NCBI GenBank assembly: GCA_025529335.1
Contig: JAMYHX010000168.1
Coordinates: forward strand, 1-64,000
Direction of reading: 5' to 3'
Source: Rhizopus sp. PT2906
Taxonomy: Eukaryota > Mucoromycota > Mucoromycetes > Mucorales > Rhizopodaceae
Length of the DNA stretch: 64,000 nt
Shown here piece after piece: positions 1 to 10,234 of the stretch. Positions within the stretch are counted from its first letter, which is position 1, and each line of letters begins with the position of its first letter. A model generated the notes under the pieces. It saw only the letters and a list, made by a program, of their open reading frames with translations, searched no databases and was not told the DNA's origin. The position numbers were made by a program, and so were the translations under genes.

Positions 1-167
1 TTTACCATCAACCGCCTTTTAGAACATCCTCCTTTTTTTTTGCATGTAGATTTGTTAATGTAATAGACGATCACTCTTTATCATTTGACTGAATTGAGTG
101 CAATCCATATTAAAAATGTATTCATAAACTCTTAAAAATATTCTTTTTAAACTGTGAAAAAAAGGCT

Positions 168-373
168 ATGATTGTTACTTTGTCCAAGAAGGAATGCCCA
201 TTTTGTGATAAAACATACACACGTTTTAATAAGGTGCGATTATATGTCCTTTTGGAGTTACAACAGATTTCGAAGTATGAGGATAAGATAAAGAGTCTTT
301 TTTATTAAATTATTTTTTTTATAATTTAAATGAACATCGAATGATACGAAGGCATGACCTCTTCATACACTCG
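168..373 (+). other. C2H2 zinc-finger-like fragment (broken)
   Basis: From the ATG at 168 the reading frame gives a CPFC knuckle followed by a conserved-looking Phe. About 100 bases further on another frame gives an HRMIRRH-like helix ending in a second His. Together these resemble the two halves of one C2H2 finger, but I could not find an intron with a good acceptor that joins them. It is either a decayed zinc-finger gene or chance. Confidence is low. Confidence 0.2.
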
Positions 374-603
374 TATTCTTGTTACCAGCAATGATTCACT
401 TATTTCGGGGTAAGTTGTATACATATAATAATTTTCTTACATAACTAACTGTATAATTCTTTATATTCTCTCCTTGGTACTTATTGCTCTCATTTGTATG
501 TCGTCTCCTTTTATGTATTTTATTTTTAAATACTTTTTTTTTATTTGCGCCAAATATTTTTTTCATACATGTCATAATTTTATCCTCTTTCTGAAATTTA
601 TTT

Positions 604-852
604 TTAATAAAATAGTATACATTTACCGAATTGGTTCGCATTAATATACTCACAAAGAAATCAGACCTTTTGAACTTTATTGGACATTTCAACGATTTGA
701 CCTTTATCTCCTCCGTCCACAAAAATGACTGTGTACCGTTGGAATCAAATCTGGATGATCTTCGTTGTGACACCCTGTCTACCCCCTACGTGAAAGGTGG
801 TCAAGTGAAACTGACGTCCAAGAAACAATCCTTTGTGTTAACCATGGATTAG
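604..852 (+). other. Short open frame, possible 3' exon of an unknown gene
   Basis: An open frame of roughly 80 codons has no ATG at its beginning and could start after a possible splice acceptor near 612-615. The translated composition looks protein-like (mixed polar and hydrophobic, no low complexity) and ends in a TAG. I recognise no family. It may belong with the zinc-finger fragment upstream. The next 1.6 kb, to 2444, holds only short frames that I do not support. Confidence 0.2.
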
Positions 853-2323
853 TTACATGCTCTCTCTCTTTCTTCTTCGCCCCTCCATTTGTGTATTATA
901 ACCATCCATATCATGCACATCACATATCCTATCACTTCTACTACTCCCCATCCTATCAATATCCCATGTTCCAGTTCGCAGATTCCCCCTCATCGTTCTC
1001 AATGTCACAAGCATGAAATAAAAATTTCAATTACAAAGAACAAAAGACAGCCCCTTCACCGGGCATTATTTTTGGTAAGCTGTGAGCGGGGCATGGTTTT
1101 TTTTACTGCAAGGCACGCGTGAATGAGATCTTCAGAGCGCTTGCCTATTACGACACTTGCCCAAGCATTCGCGAGAATGCCCCATAGACCCTTTGAAATC
1201 ACTCGGTCTCAATCTATTAGAAGCTTCATTGATTCTTGTGAATTTGCTTTCAGTCAAGGCGAATTTACTTTCTGGGAAGAGTGTACGTTGTCCTTAGCAC
1301 TGAGCGTCAATAATGTATATCTAGAGGTTTTCAGTGCTCATATAATTCCATAAGGCTACAAGTGAAAATTATCTCGAGTCAACCGTAAATAAAAGCATAT
1401 ATTAGCAGACAGTGATATCTTGTATGCTTCAATGTCAAACTATGGTCTAGAAATAAAGCAAGATGTAATGACGTATTTTACATTGCTTAAAGGTACTTTA
1501 AGCACACAAAATGTGATTATAAATGGTAAATTCCAGTATTGCCAGTACAGTATTTCCTTCGCCATACGAGAGGCTGTATTGCCCTTGTATCATAAGACTA
1601 TTAGTGTCATATTTGTCATTAACTTATTCTCCGTAACCTTACTATTAATAGAGTAAACAGTAGTTTAATACTAGAATGTATGTGATCAGCTTCGGAGACT
1701 GCTAAGAAAAGGAAAAAGAACCCTGCATGAGCCACGACTTTTACAATATACCTCTTCTATTCTATAAATATGGCGTAAATATTTAGGTTTAAGTTTGCAT
1801 TAAAATGTAACGTATGACACATGCTTAACTGCGGCTTCTTCACAAATAAAGTATCCATGCGTCAAACATATTTTTTATCTAATCAACCTCCAATCATCTT
1901 TTTCATTTACATCATTTGCATATTGAAAGCATATCATGACTTAAAGGGCTCATTCGTATCTTTGGCTTATTACAAGCCAAGTTTTAATATTCACACAATA
2001 TAAACATTCAAGGGAAACATGGCATTTGTTTGGTTTAAAGGGAGGTTCTTCAGAGAGCTTTCTCTCTTGACTAGTTTCAAGGATTTGTCTTACTTGCTAT
2101 AGTTGTAAAAATCTAGGTACAAGCTTGAAAATTTTCTCAGGAGAAATGACTGTGCGGCCATCAACATAAGCATTGTACAATTCTGTTCATGCTTGTTATG
2201 CTTGTAAATAGTGGGCCAAGTGATAGAACTAACAAAGTTAAAGAGTATTACTATTTTCATGACAGCACCGAGAGCTCTCTGAAATATCAAAGTATCAAGC
2301 TCATCAGCCTTATCAAAAAATCA
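853..2323. other. Intergenic, no supported gene
   Basis: AT-rich sequence with several short open frames of 60-80 codons, many lacking ATG, none with recognisable motifs. I see nothing else in it. Confidence 0.5.
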
Positions 2324-2332
2324 TATAAATAG
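2324..2332 (+). promoter_or_regulatory. TATA box of the lectin-like gene
   Basis: TATAAATAG lies about 113 bases before the ATG at 2445. It is followed by a C/T-rich stretch (2348-2366), a usual arrangement for a strong fungal promoter. Confidence 0.5.
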
Positions 2333-2444
2333 ACCATCTTTTGGCCCGCTTTTTTTTTCTTCTTCACTCATCAAAGTAAAAGTAATATATCTTTTAAATC
2401 GCTCTAACAAAAGCACCTATTGACTTGTATCGATTAGATACATC

Positions 2445-2888
2445 ATGGAACACAACAGACTCTTCTACATCAGACAAATCGGTGACGATGGCAAGAAATA
2501 CGTTGGCGTTACTAGTAACAGTAGCCAGATCAACTCTCATCTTACCGTGGAACCAAAGAAGGCCAATGACTACGATGGCAAGCAAGTCTGGTATTTTGAT
2601 GATAATAACCAGCTCGTGAATGTCTTTACTGGTCACCTCATTGGTTATGATAACTCTGACCCTGGCTTACCCAATGTCACTGTCTTGATGCAAAAGCCAA
2701 ACGAACGCAGTCCTGAGTTTCAATGGACATACGATACGAACACCAAGAGAATTTACAACAAGGTCAAGGGACAAGATGCAGAATGGTGGCCTCACTATGA
2801 GAATGATCGTGCTTATATTGTAGTCAAGAAAGGAGCTCACCAGGATCCTAACTGGGATAAGTTTGAAATTATCTACAAGAACAAATAG
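2445..2888 (+). CDS. Ricin B-type (beta-trefoil) lectin-like small protein
   Basis: Single-exon gene of 147 codons. The protein is about 17 kDa, rich in Asn, Asp, Lys, Trp and Tyr, with no signal peptide or membrane segment. It shows repeating beta-trefoil-like units, with a QVW (QxW) motif near residue 47, a FQW near residue 92 and a WW near 112. QxW repeats are the hallmark of ricin-type carbohydrate-binding modules. Mucorales encode small ricin-like proteins of this size, including the 17 kDa mucoricin family, so this could be a relative, but I cannot decide orthology or toxicity from sequence alone. A TATA box sits upstream and an AATAAA at 2932-2937 just after the stop. No catalytic A-chain-like domain is visible. 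The lectin fold is an inference from the pattern. Confidence 0.55.
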   Translation: MEHNRLFYIRQIGDDGKKYVGVTSNSSQINSHLTVEPKKANDYDGKQVWYFDDNNQLVNVFTGHLIGYDNSDPGLPNVTVLMQKPNERSPEFQWTYDTNTKRIYNKVKGQDAEWWPHYENDRAYIVVKKGAHQDPNWDKFEIIYKNK

Positions 2889-3356
2889 TTTGGCTATGAT
2901 TAGCCTTATTCTTTCTCTTTTCTTAAAGTGAAATAAAGTCTTTGCAGATTTGTTCGCATATCCTGTTTGTACTTTGTATCCTGATGCCGTGATATGAGAT
3001 TGTATAAATATTATGCTGGGATTCTATAAGTATATAGTGTTAGTTGCTTGGAATTTCTAAAAAAAAAAAAATCATAAGTGGACAAACAGCAGACGAATAC
3101 TTGATAACAAGAAAAGCCATCATCTCACGCCTGACTACAGCAATAAAAGTAAAGAAAGCTGAAAACACGTTTGAATCAAAAGGGGAAAAAAGAAGAAAGG
3201 AAGGGTGTTATAAACGTGGAGTAAGAATGACAGTGTAAGTCAACCAAGTGAATTCCGTCTAAAGTTGATAGATAATAAAGCGACCGCTATGCCAGTCAAG
3301 TTAAATTACAAAAAGTATCATTTTATTTTACAATAATGTTATTTGAGTATATTTAT
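2889..3356. other. Intergenic between convergent genes
   Basis: This stretch contains the 3' ends of the lectin-like gene (from the left) and the oxidoreductase (from the right). A purine-rich open frame at 3044-3238 has no recognisable product. Nothing else is seen. Confidence 0.5.
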
Positions 3357-4440
3357 TTATAAATCAGCAACCTTGATGACTTGCTTTCCAAAGTTATTTC
3401 CCTTTAATACATCAACTAGAGCTTCAGGGGTCTTTTCAATGCCTTCAGCAACAGTTTCACGGTATTTGATTTGGCCGCTCTTGAGCCATTCAGTGACATC
3501 TTTTCTGAACTGACCTTCCATCTCAGGAGAGTTGCTTACAATAAAACCAACGATTTCCAAACTCTTAGCGACGACTTGGATGATATTGTGAATGGGCTCG
3601 GGGTTTTCGCGGTTGTATTGGGAGATCATACCACAGCAGACGATTCTGGCGAATGTATTGGCGTGATCAATGACGGCTTCAAGCATCTTGCCACCAACAT
3701 TTTCAAAATAGATATCGATACCATTAGGACATGTTTCCTTCAATGCTTCACGGATATCCTTTGTCTTGTAGTTGAATGCAGCATCAAAACCAAGTTCTTT
3801 CAAATAAGCAACCTTCTCGTCGGAACCAGCGGAGCCTACGACATATAAGCCAAGGATCTTGCCGATCTGTCCAACCAATTGGCCAACAGCACCTGAGGCT
3901 GCAGAAACATAGAGAGTTTCACCCTTCTTTGGCTTACCAAACTTGATGAGGCTATTATACGTTAATTACATCATTTTGACGCAGCATGGGTACTTACCCA
4001 ACATAAGCGGTCATACCGGGCATGCCAAGAACACCAATGAAGTTTGTAAGAGGAATGCCAGAGTCCTTAGCATCGTTTCTGACTTCCAAATAAGAGGTAA
4101 ACTGTTCTGGGATCAAGGCGTATTCTACAAAGGGAGTCATGCCATAGACGAGATCACCCACCTTGAACTTTTCATTGTTTGACTTGACAACTTGGGACAT
4201 GGCATGTCCATTCATAGGTTGACCCAAAGGGAAGGGAGGAGAATAAGACTTTTTATGTGCTTCACGCATACGTCCACGCATGTATGGATCTACAGATAAA
4301 CATAAAACCTTGAGGAGGACGCTTCCTTGAGGGATATCAGCATTAAGGTCGATCTCTGATTTCTCGACCTTCATGTGTACACCAGGCTCGGGATAACCGG
4401 TTGGTACTTGAGCGAAAATGATTTTAGTGTTTGAGACCAT
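3357..4440 (-). CDS. Medium-chain NADP-dependent oxidoreductase, PTGR1/LTB4DH-like
   Basis: Two exons, 3998-4440 and 3357-3951, joined across a 46-nt intron (3952-3997, GTAAGT...TAG), give 345 aa, the usual size for this family. Members of the zinc-independent MDR family (prostaglandin reductase/leukotriene B4 dehydrogenase, plant double-bond reductases) reduce alkenal/enone double bonds with NADPH in the cytosol. The N-terminal half carries the SVDPYMRGRM motif of the subfamily and the second half the Rossmann element AASGAVG near residue 165, followed by ENVGG and the C-terminal FGKQVIKV. No structural or catalytic zinc cysteines are visible, which fits the subfamily. The ATG at 4440 lies just before the conserved start region. 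The physiological substrate cannot be told from sequence. Confidence 0.9.
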
Positions 4441-6129
4441 GATGAAGTATAAATTGTCAATACAAACACTGTAAACAATGCAAAACGCGATCTTTTATTC
4501 ATTTTAAAAACATAAACTCCGCGTGGATTATTAATTGAAGAAAGTTCAAGAGACTATGAATCCATAATGCAGCGAAAAAGTAGAACTAAATGCATTTCAT
4601 ATAACGTAAGAAAATATACAAAAAAGGAAACATTCATCAGTCCGTTCATAAAAAGAGATTCAGCCAATCATTTCTGATATCAGATTAAGCGAAGGATAAT
4701 ATATTTAGCCTTCCTGTTAACACTCCAACTTAAAGACTACTCAACGCTCTCCCTCTTCATTTAAACAGCTTAAATAGTACCACTTACAGCCAAAGTGCAT
4801 GTGTTAGTCATCACTTACATAATCTGCTTGGGTCACTATAATAGTTGACAGTATTCAGAATTGTTCCGACTTGGACTATCGTGATCTTGGAGGGATGAAA
4901 GACGTTAAAAATAAAAAACATGTACATATCGCTTGCTTTCTTTTCTTCGTTAAGTTAATACCAATGCTGAGAAGCTGGCATTGAGAAAATAGTGATGCGT
5001 TTTCTATAGCTTACTTTGGACCATTTTGTATACTTTCCTGCCTGCGTTCTTTACTTTTGATCACAAAAAGGATTTTTTAGCTTCTGCTCCTTTCCATCCT
5101 TAATCGATCTGGTCTAAGTGAAACCTTATTTAATTATTAAATACTAATGCGCTCAATTGAACCATTAGATAAGAAGTTATGTTTAAACCATTTATGCAAA
5201 AATACTGTGATATAAAGCTTTGGCGTCTTTATCCCTGTAACAAAAAAGAAGGAAGCAGTAATCTGATGGTATAAATTGGTTATTGTGATAGAACACACAA
5301 GGCTTTTAGTTCAAATAAGATTGAAGGCCCTGAATCAATCTACCGAGCTGTAAGCTGAGACCATTCACAGGTGATCCTCTTATATTAAGCACGCTTGAAG
5401 GAACAATGTAGGGTAAATATATCAATAATACAAAACATTCTGGGGGAAGCTTCCATAGAGAAATACCTTAGTATATTTCATTTTTAAGAGATGTCAGATA
5501 GTATGTCTCAGACCATCAATATCTGTTTGTAACCCGCATTCAATTATGTACTGTGTGTGGTATTAACACACTGAGCGTAATGCAGAGGAAATTATCCCAA
5601 AAGATGACTACTTTAGTGTATGAACTAATGGATCCCTGCCCCCCTTTTCATTTTCAATTAAATCAACAAGTGACACTATTCTTGGTTTACAGCAACACTT
5701 AATAGCGAATGAATATTTAACTTACATACAAACAGCTTTGAATTTGGGGGATTTCTTTAAAGCTTTCTAATCAAACAAGAATGTAAGCGAGTTTCCTATA
5801 AACCATTCACATTTTTTGAACAACCTTTTTCATCAATAGCCTGTTTAAATATGATTTAAGAATCAATATAACACTTGCAATTACTTTACTCTTTTGCTCC
5901 CTATAAATTAGAATTATTACTTGGATCTTTCTTCATTTTGTAACATGTTCAAATCTATCATAATAAGCATTTTCGCATTATCCAAATTCAAGTAATAGAA
6001 GACATATTAAATCATGATGCCATGTCTTGTACAAGTCTGTCTAGAGTATCAAGTCACTTTAAGCGATCTATTTCTCTCTAAAGCTTGATAGAACATGTAC
6101 ACGTTAGATGTTGTTATTTAAATAATGAC
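4441..6129. other. Gene-free AT-rich stretch
   Basis: About 1.7 kb upstream of the oxidoreductase gene. I found no open frame with protein character, no RNA gene and no clear repeat. It presumably contains the promoter of the minus-strand gene at its left end. Confidence 0.5.
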
Positions 6130-6420
6130 GCGCCTATTCTTTTATTTTAATATTATACAAGTTATTTACCAAAAATCAATTTAATCTTATGCTCACAAGA
6201 AGGAAAATCACAGGGATTGACAGTTTGACTAACCTGTACGCCTTCTTTGAGGTATATGGACGTAGGCTTCATAAATACATCAAATTCAGTGACTTGCCCA
6301 ATTTATACTTGGTTCTAACGTGGTACAAAATTTCCTAGTTGCGCTTTTATTTTTCTTTATGCAGCTTCACCAAATTAATTTTCTGGGAAGAGCATTCAAA
6401 AAGGAAAATTATATGTTGAT
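6127..6420 (-). pseudogene. Probable decayed thioredoxin copy (C-terminal part)
   Basis: About 45 bases at 6127-6175 match, with only a few differences, the region just after the stop codon of the intact thioredoxin gene (8468-8517). Reading upstream on the minus strand gives a frame ending in TAA. It contains an EFDVFMKPTSIY segment, a KEG turn and a final EHKIK helix, which parallels the cis-Pro (MPT) half of thioredoxin. Further upstream the frame is interrupted by stops, and the WCGPC active-site part was not found. I read this as an old duplicate that has decayed. The coding similarity is weak and the shared 3' flank is the firmer evidence. Confidence 0.45.
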
Positions 6421-6535
6421 AACTCAAACATGAACTCATAAAGTGACTCAAATCTCTGTTCATTGCACGTAACCTTTAGTTGCGCTCTAATATGAGACAA
6501 AAGAAAGTAAGGCGCGCCACACAATTAAATAGATT

Positions 6536-7020
6536 ACAGACCTTGTTGGCTTAACCAAGTCTACTGTTTAAGATACTAAAGCATTATGAGAGCTTCTTTG
6601 CCTCATCAGTAAATAGAGCGGCCATTGGAGATGAATGAAAGGTACTTGAAGAGGATAATTAGAGAGATAAATTTAGAGCTAGCAAAGATGAATGCTTTTG
6701 TCTGTACGGGAACTCTTCATGCCTATAACGCTCGGCTGAACTTCAGATCGTACAAAGCAGATCATAAACCTATTCTGATAGCAAAGAATCGCAAAATTAT
6801 GCTTCTATGGGCGAAGTAACATGTCAATTGGACCAAAGATCAATGTAGAGACATTATCTGATCTGATGGGACGCGCTTTTGCGTGCAAGGCAGTAACCGC
6901 CACAAAGAAGAGGATTGCAAAGAAAGGCATGTAGTATCCACAGTAGAGTGTAGTGGTGATACTATGGTTTATCTAGTGCGGTTTATTAAAGAAGTTGATG
7001 ATCCACCGCCACAACTGTGA
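6536..7020 (+). mobile_element. Tc1/mariner-type transposase relic
   Basis: Around 6536 one frame reads LVGLTKSTV, the helix-turn-helix start of Tc1-like transposases. From 6780 another stretch reads MLLWAK, stop, HVNWTKDQ, stop, SDGTRFCVQG. This corresponds to the family's catalytic-core entry (W-SDESRF-V-G), where the first catalytic Asp lies. At least three in-frame stops and frame changes make it non-functional. The C-terminal DDE part and terminal inverted repeats were not found. Confidence 0.7.
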
Positions 7021-7047
7021 GAGCGTATTCCTCTTGTTCTATTCCGG

Positions 7048-7341
7048 TTGGACAAATTGAAGCGACGGAGAGATTACGTAACAATGAAAAATCATCTTCC
7101 AATTCGACAATTAACAATACCAAATCCAAAGATCAGCATATACGAGGGCGCTTCAGATATGGGATGGGGAAGTAGCATGGCCCATAATGGAGATTTTGGA
7201 TTTTGGATAGCAGCCGAACAAATGTATTCAACAAGCATTCGAGGACTCAAGGTGATGTATTTCGCCTTCCAGCTCCATGAAGAAAAGTACCAAGATACGA
7301 CAATTCAAATTTCAGCGACAATATCACCGCCGTCAAGCATG
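7048..7341 (+). mobile_element. DIRS-like retrotransposon RNase H relic
   Basis: The open frame 7048-7344 contains a segment reading SDMGWGSS, a FGFW motif, then an ELK-like helix (RGLKVMYFAFQLH) and an NTT-like strand. This order matches the RNase H domain of DIRS-type tyrosine-recombinase retrotransposons, which are common in Mucoromycota. The normal initial DAS is replaced by GAS and the later TDN by SAT, so catalytic acids are lost. It is a fragment only; no reverse-transcriptase or recombinase part is recognisable next to it. Confidence 0.6.
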
Positions 7342-7344
7342 TAA

Positions 7345-8510
7345 ATGAGAGACAGTTGTTACATTATTTTTACTACAATATTTGACAATCAAGATACAAG
7401 AATTGTGTAGCGAACACAGGGTGTAGACATATGCGATACTCCATCGTTCAATATTTCAACACTTGCAACAGATTTTATGACCATTACGAATAGATGCATT
7501 CGCAACAAAAACAAACAAGAAATACAAGACATTTTGGAGTCTTCGTCCAGTCCGCAGAGGCTGCAGAATTCGATACACTACACCATAATTGGTCTCAGAA
7601 AGAGGTTTCTAGCTCAGGAATATGTACTTATTGGAGTCTATTCCAGATTTAGAAGCCCAGGCATTGGATGTATTTAATCAGAAATGATACAAAAAGACAA
7701 AGTCAAGCAAACATTATCAGTCATGCCACTGTCATCAGCGCAGTATGGGTGAAGCATTCTCCTGAGGATGCGACAGCCCAGGGCAGCAATAGAAGCAAGA
7801 TTCGACCATCAGTAGCCACTAACCGTATGGATGTAATCTTTCAGAAAAGGATTACAAAAGGTTTAGCTATTTAAGATGAATGCTTTTTGAGTCAGTTGAC
7901 AAAAAAAAAAAAAACAAGACATGCAATCATGTCTGACAGCTTGGATTGTATTGGTGTAATAAATATGGACTACATGATCAAGCTTTTGATCTTGAAGCAG
8001 TCTATCATTTCGAAACGACCATCACTCTGTGCATGCGACACGAACCATAACAATGTCCCCCGGACACTGTTTCTCTCGAATGACGACTATACGCAACAAA
8101 GGGGATTGAAAAAAACACGGTCAGTTTATGTACAAAAAAAGTGCAAACTATCCATATATTTAAGCTTGAACCTAGCTTAACTATTTACTTATTGCCAACA
8201 GATTGAAAAGTGAACCGAGAGTCAAATACATTGACAGAGAGTGGTCAATGATTATATTTAATAAGACGAGGACATAGTAGGAATCAAATACATTTATTGT
8301 ATTTAGTTGAAAGCATATGGCTCAATCAAGTAAGGTCATTACTGGCTTCATAGTTGATTTATTACATAAATAAAGTGCCACATGATCAAAAGAAGTGCCA
8401 CTTGTGCACGTCTATTTGGATTGTACCATGCATTTTTTGATGATGCTTCCAATATGGGCAGAATGGATAAACGCGCTTATTCTTTTATTTTAATATTATA
8501 CACGTTATTT
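7345..8510. other. Probable mobile-element debris, no supported gene
   Basis: This contains several short overlapping frames (7477-7677, 7668-7874, 7887-8180) directly after the DIRS-like RNase H fragment. A stretch near 7650 reads DLEAQALDVF before a stop, which could be downstream DIRS sequence, but this is not secure. Confidence 0.35.
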
Positions 8511-8882
8511 TTACAAAACTTGTGCGATCTTTTGTTCATAGCTAGCAATAGGGGCGGCACCGACCATGTCATCAACCTTAGCACCATCCTTGAAGAACAT
8601 GACTGTAGGCATGGCACGAATACCATATTCAGAAGCAATATCCTAAAGTGATGTGTTAATAATTACCGAGTCTTTTGTTTTACTTATACTTACAGCGCGG
8701 TCATCGACATCAACAACAAGGAAGAGGATGTCTGTGTGTTGTTCAGCAAGCTTGTGGATGATAGGCTTTACCATTCTACAAGGACCACACCAAGTGGCAG
8801 TGAAGTCAACAATGACTTTGTTATGTTTGCTGAGTAATTCTCTGAATTCATTAAGGTTAGCAGGTTCTTTAAGTTCGACCAT
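8511..8882 (-). CDS. Thioredoxin
   Basis: Two exons, 8694-8882 and 8511-8642, with a 51-nt intron (8643-8693, GTAAGT...TAG), give 106 aa, a normal cytosolic thioredoxin length. The redox centre WCGPC is at residues 31-35, preceded by the FTATW strand, and the cis-Pro loop AMPT lies in exon 2. There is no targeting peptide. It reduces disulfides in proteins such as ribonucleotide reductase and peroxiredoxins, using thioredoxin reductase and NADPH. The 3' flank (8468-8510) is nearly repeated at 6127-6168, where a probable decayed copy lies. Confidence 0.95.
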
Positions 8883-9231
8883 ATTTTGTATTATATTTTT
8901 GTATAAGAAAAAAAAAAGAATTTATAAAAAAAAGTTTTGTAGTATTTATTTTATTGATGGGTTATTATTAATACATCGTTTGATTGGTCATAGGAAAGCT
9001 TACTAATTTAAGCCCAGGTTGATTACACCAAACGTGACTCTTGAATTGACTTTGATTGAAGTGCGCTTTATTCAAACATTAAAGTCAAAAATAGAACATA
9101 GTAGACATTGGGATGCGCCTCTTATTATAGAGAATATAGATTTTCTTTATTATGGCGTACCTTGTCTATCACAAGATAAAAATAGCCGGTAACAATGAAA
9201 TTATAATGATGGAAAAGTGAAATAAATGAGT
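8883..9231. other. Intergenic between thioredoxin and Fanzor relic
   Basis: Presumed thioredoxin promoter with poly-A/T runs near 8910-8935. No coding potential is seen. Confidence 0.5.
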
Positions 9232-9866
9232 TTACCTTGGCCGAAATATTTCTGGCTTGTTGTTTGCCAGAAGAAGAAATATGCTGCGGATGATGATACT
9301 TGCCATATGATCTCAATTCCATCGAGTATTGCATGTTTTGCAGTTGAGTGCTGATTGGATTTTGAGTTCATAGGTATCTAGCTGGTGGGTAGCTATTCGA
9401 GTTTGGCAGCAAGGACAGATCTGGCTTGTTATTCATCTACCATCACCACATACTTTGGGCCATGTTAATCGTGTCTTTGGAGGGTTGGCTTTGGTTGCTT
9501 GATGTGATGAAGGAAAGTGGTCCTAAACAGCTTGCTGGGAGCAGATACATTACCACGAAGGGCCCCGAAACGAGCACCAAATGCTACCACCATTGGTCTT
9601 GTCCTTTCATCTTGGCTGTTACTCGGCAACAGTGGCTTTCACTTCTCAGAATTACATTGATGGCTTTCGAAGGAATCTCCTGATCCGTGCTTATGGCTAC
9701 CAGAGAACAGATACTTGAACAATTCATTGAGTACCTTTTGCTTCTTTCTGTAGTTTCGAAAGTGCAAAGTTTCGAAATATGCACTGTAGAACTTCATTGA
9801 GTCGCACATGGCCAATAGTCTTAGTTGATGGCGTTTGGGCAATGAGATTGCGTGAGCTTGATGGAT

Positions 9867-10045
9867 TCGGTCATTGTCGTGTTTGATATAAATCATTATA
9901 ATAACTCGAGTATAATAAAGTAGAGCATACATTCTACTTGGCATTCCTCTATCGCATCTAATAAGAATAACTTATAGTAATAATAATAACTATAGTAATT
10001 ACTAGTTTAAAATTGATAACATTAAATCATGCTGACAACGTTTAA
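9867..10045 (-). repeat. Dispersed repeat X, copy A
   Basis: This sequence aligns with 52690-52910 over most of its length, including the CTATAGTWATT/ATAACTTATAG region and a CGTGTTTGRTATRAATCAT block. It lies inside the Fanzor relic next to the MITE. A third partial copy is at 26640-26735. All three have the same orientation. Its nature is unknown. Confidence 0.5.
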
Positions 10046-10050
10046 TCTCC

Positions 10051-10234
10051 GGACTCTCAATTACGGAATACCTATCGGGAGCGCGAATAACATTCCGTAA
10101 TACAGCTTATATACTGGCAATCCAAGTGAAGATCGCAGGAAGTTTAAAACGATGGCTGTGAAGTTCTTCGAAAATAGTATTCCAATATCGCGAATATTCC
10201 GTATTGCTGTATTTCGTAATTGAGAGTCCACTGT
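10051..10234. mobile_element. MITE with about 20-bp terminal inverted repeats
   Basis: GGACTCTCAATTACGGAATA at 10051-10070 is matched by its reverse complement at 10210-10229 with one mismatch, giving a 180-bp non-coding unit. On the right the repeat extends to CACTGTA, so the end reads TACAGTGGACTCTC outward, like Tc1/mariner ends at a TA target. The left end is less well preserved. Further imperfect inverted similarity lies inside. It sits within the Fanzor relic. Confidence 0.65.

Noticed and set aside
889..1656. Three successive plus-strand frames of 76-78 codons
   Set aside because: No motifs, no supporting splice sites, and biased composition.
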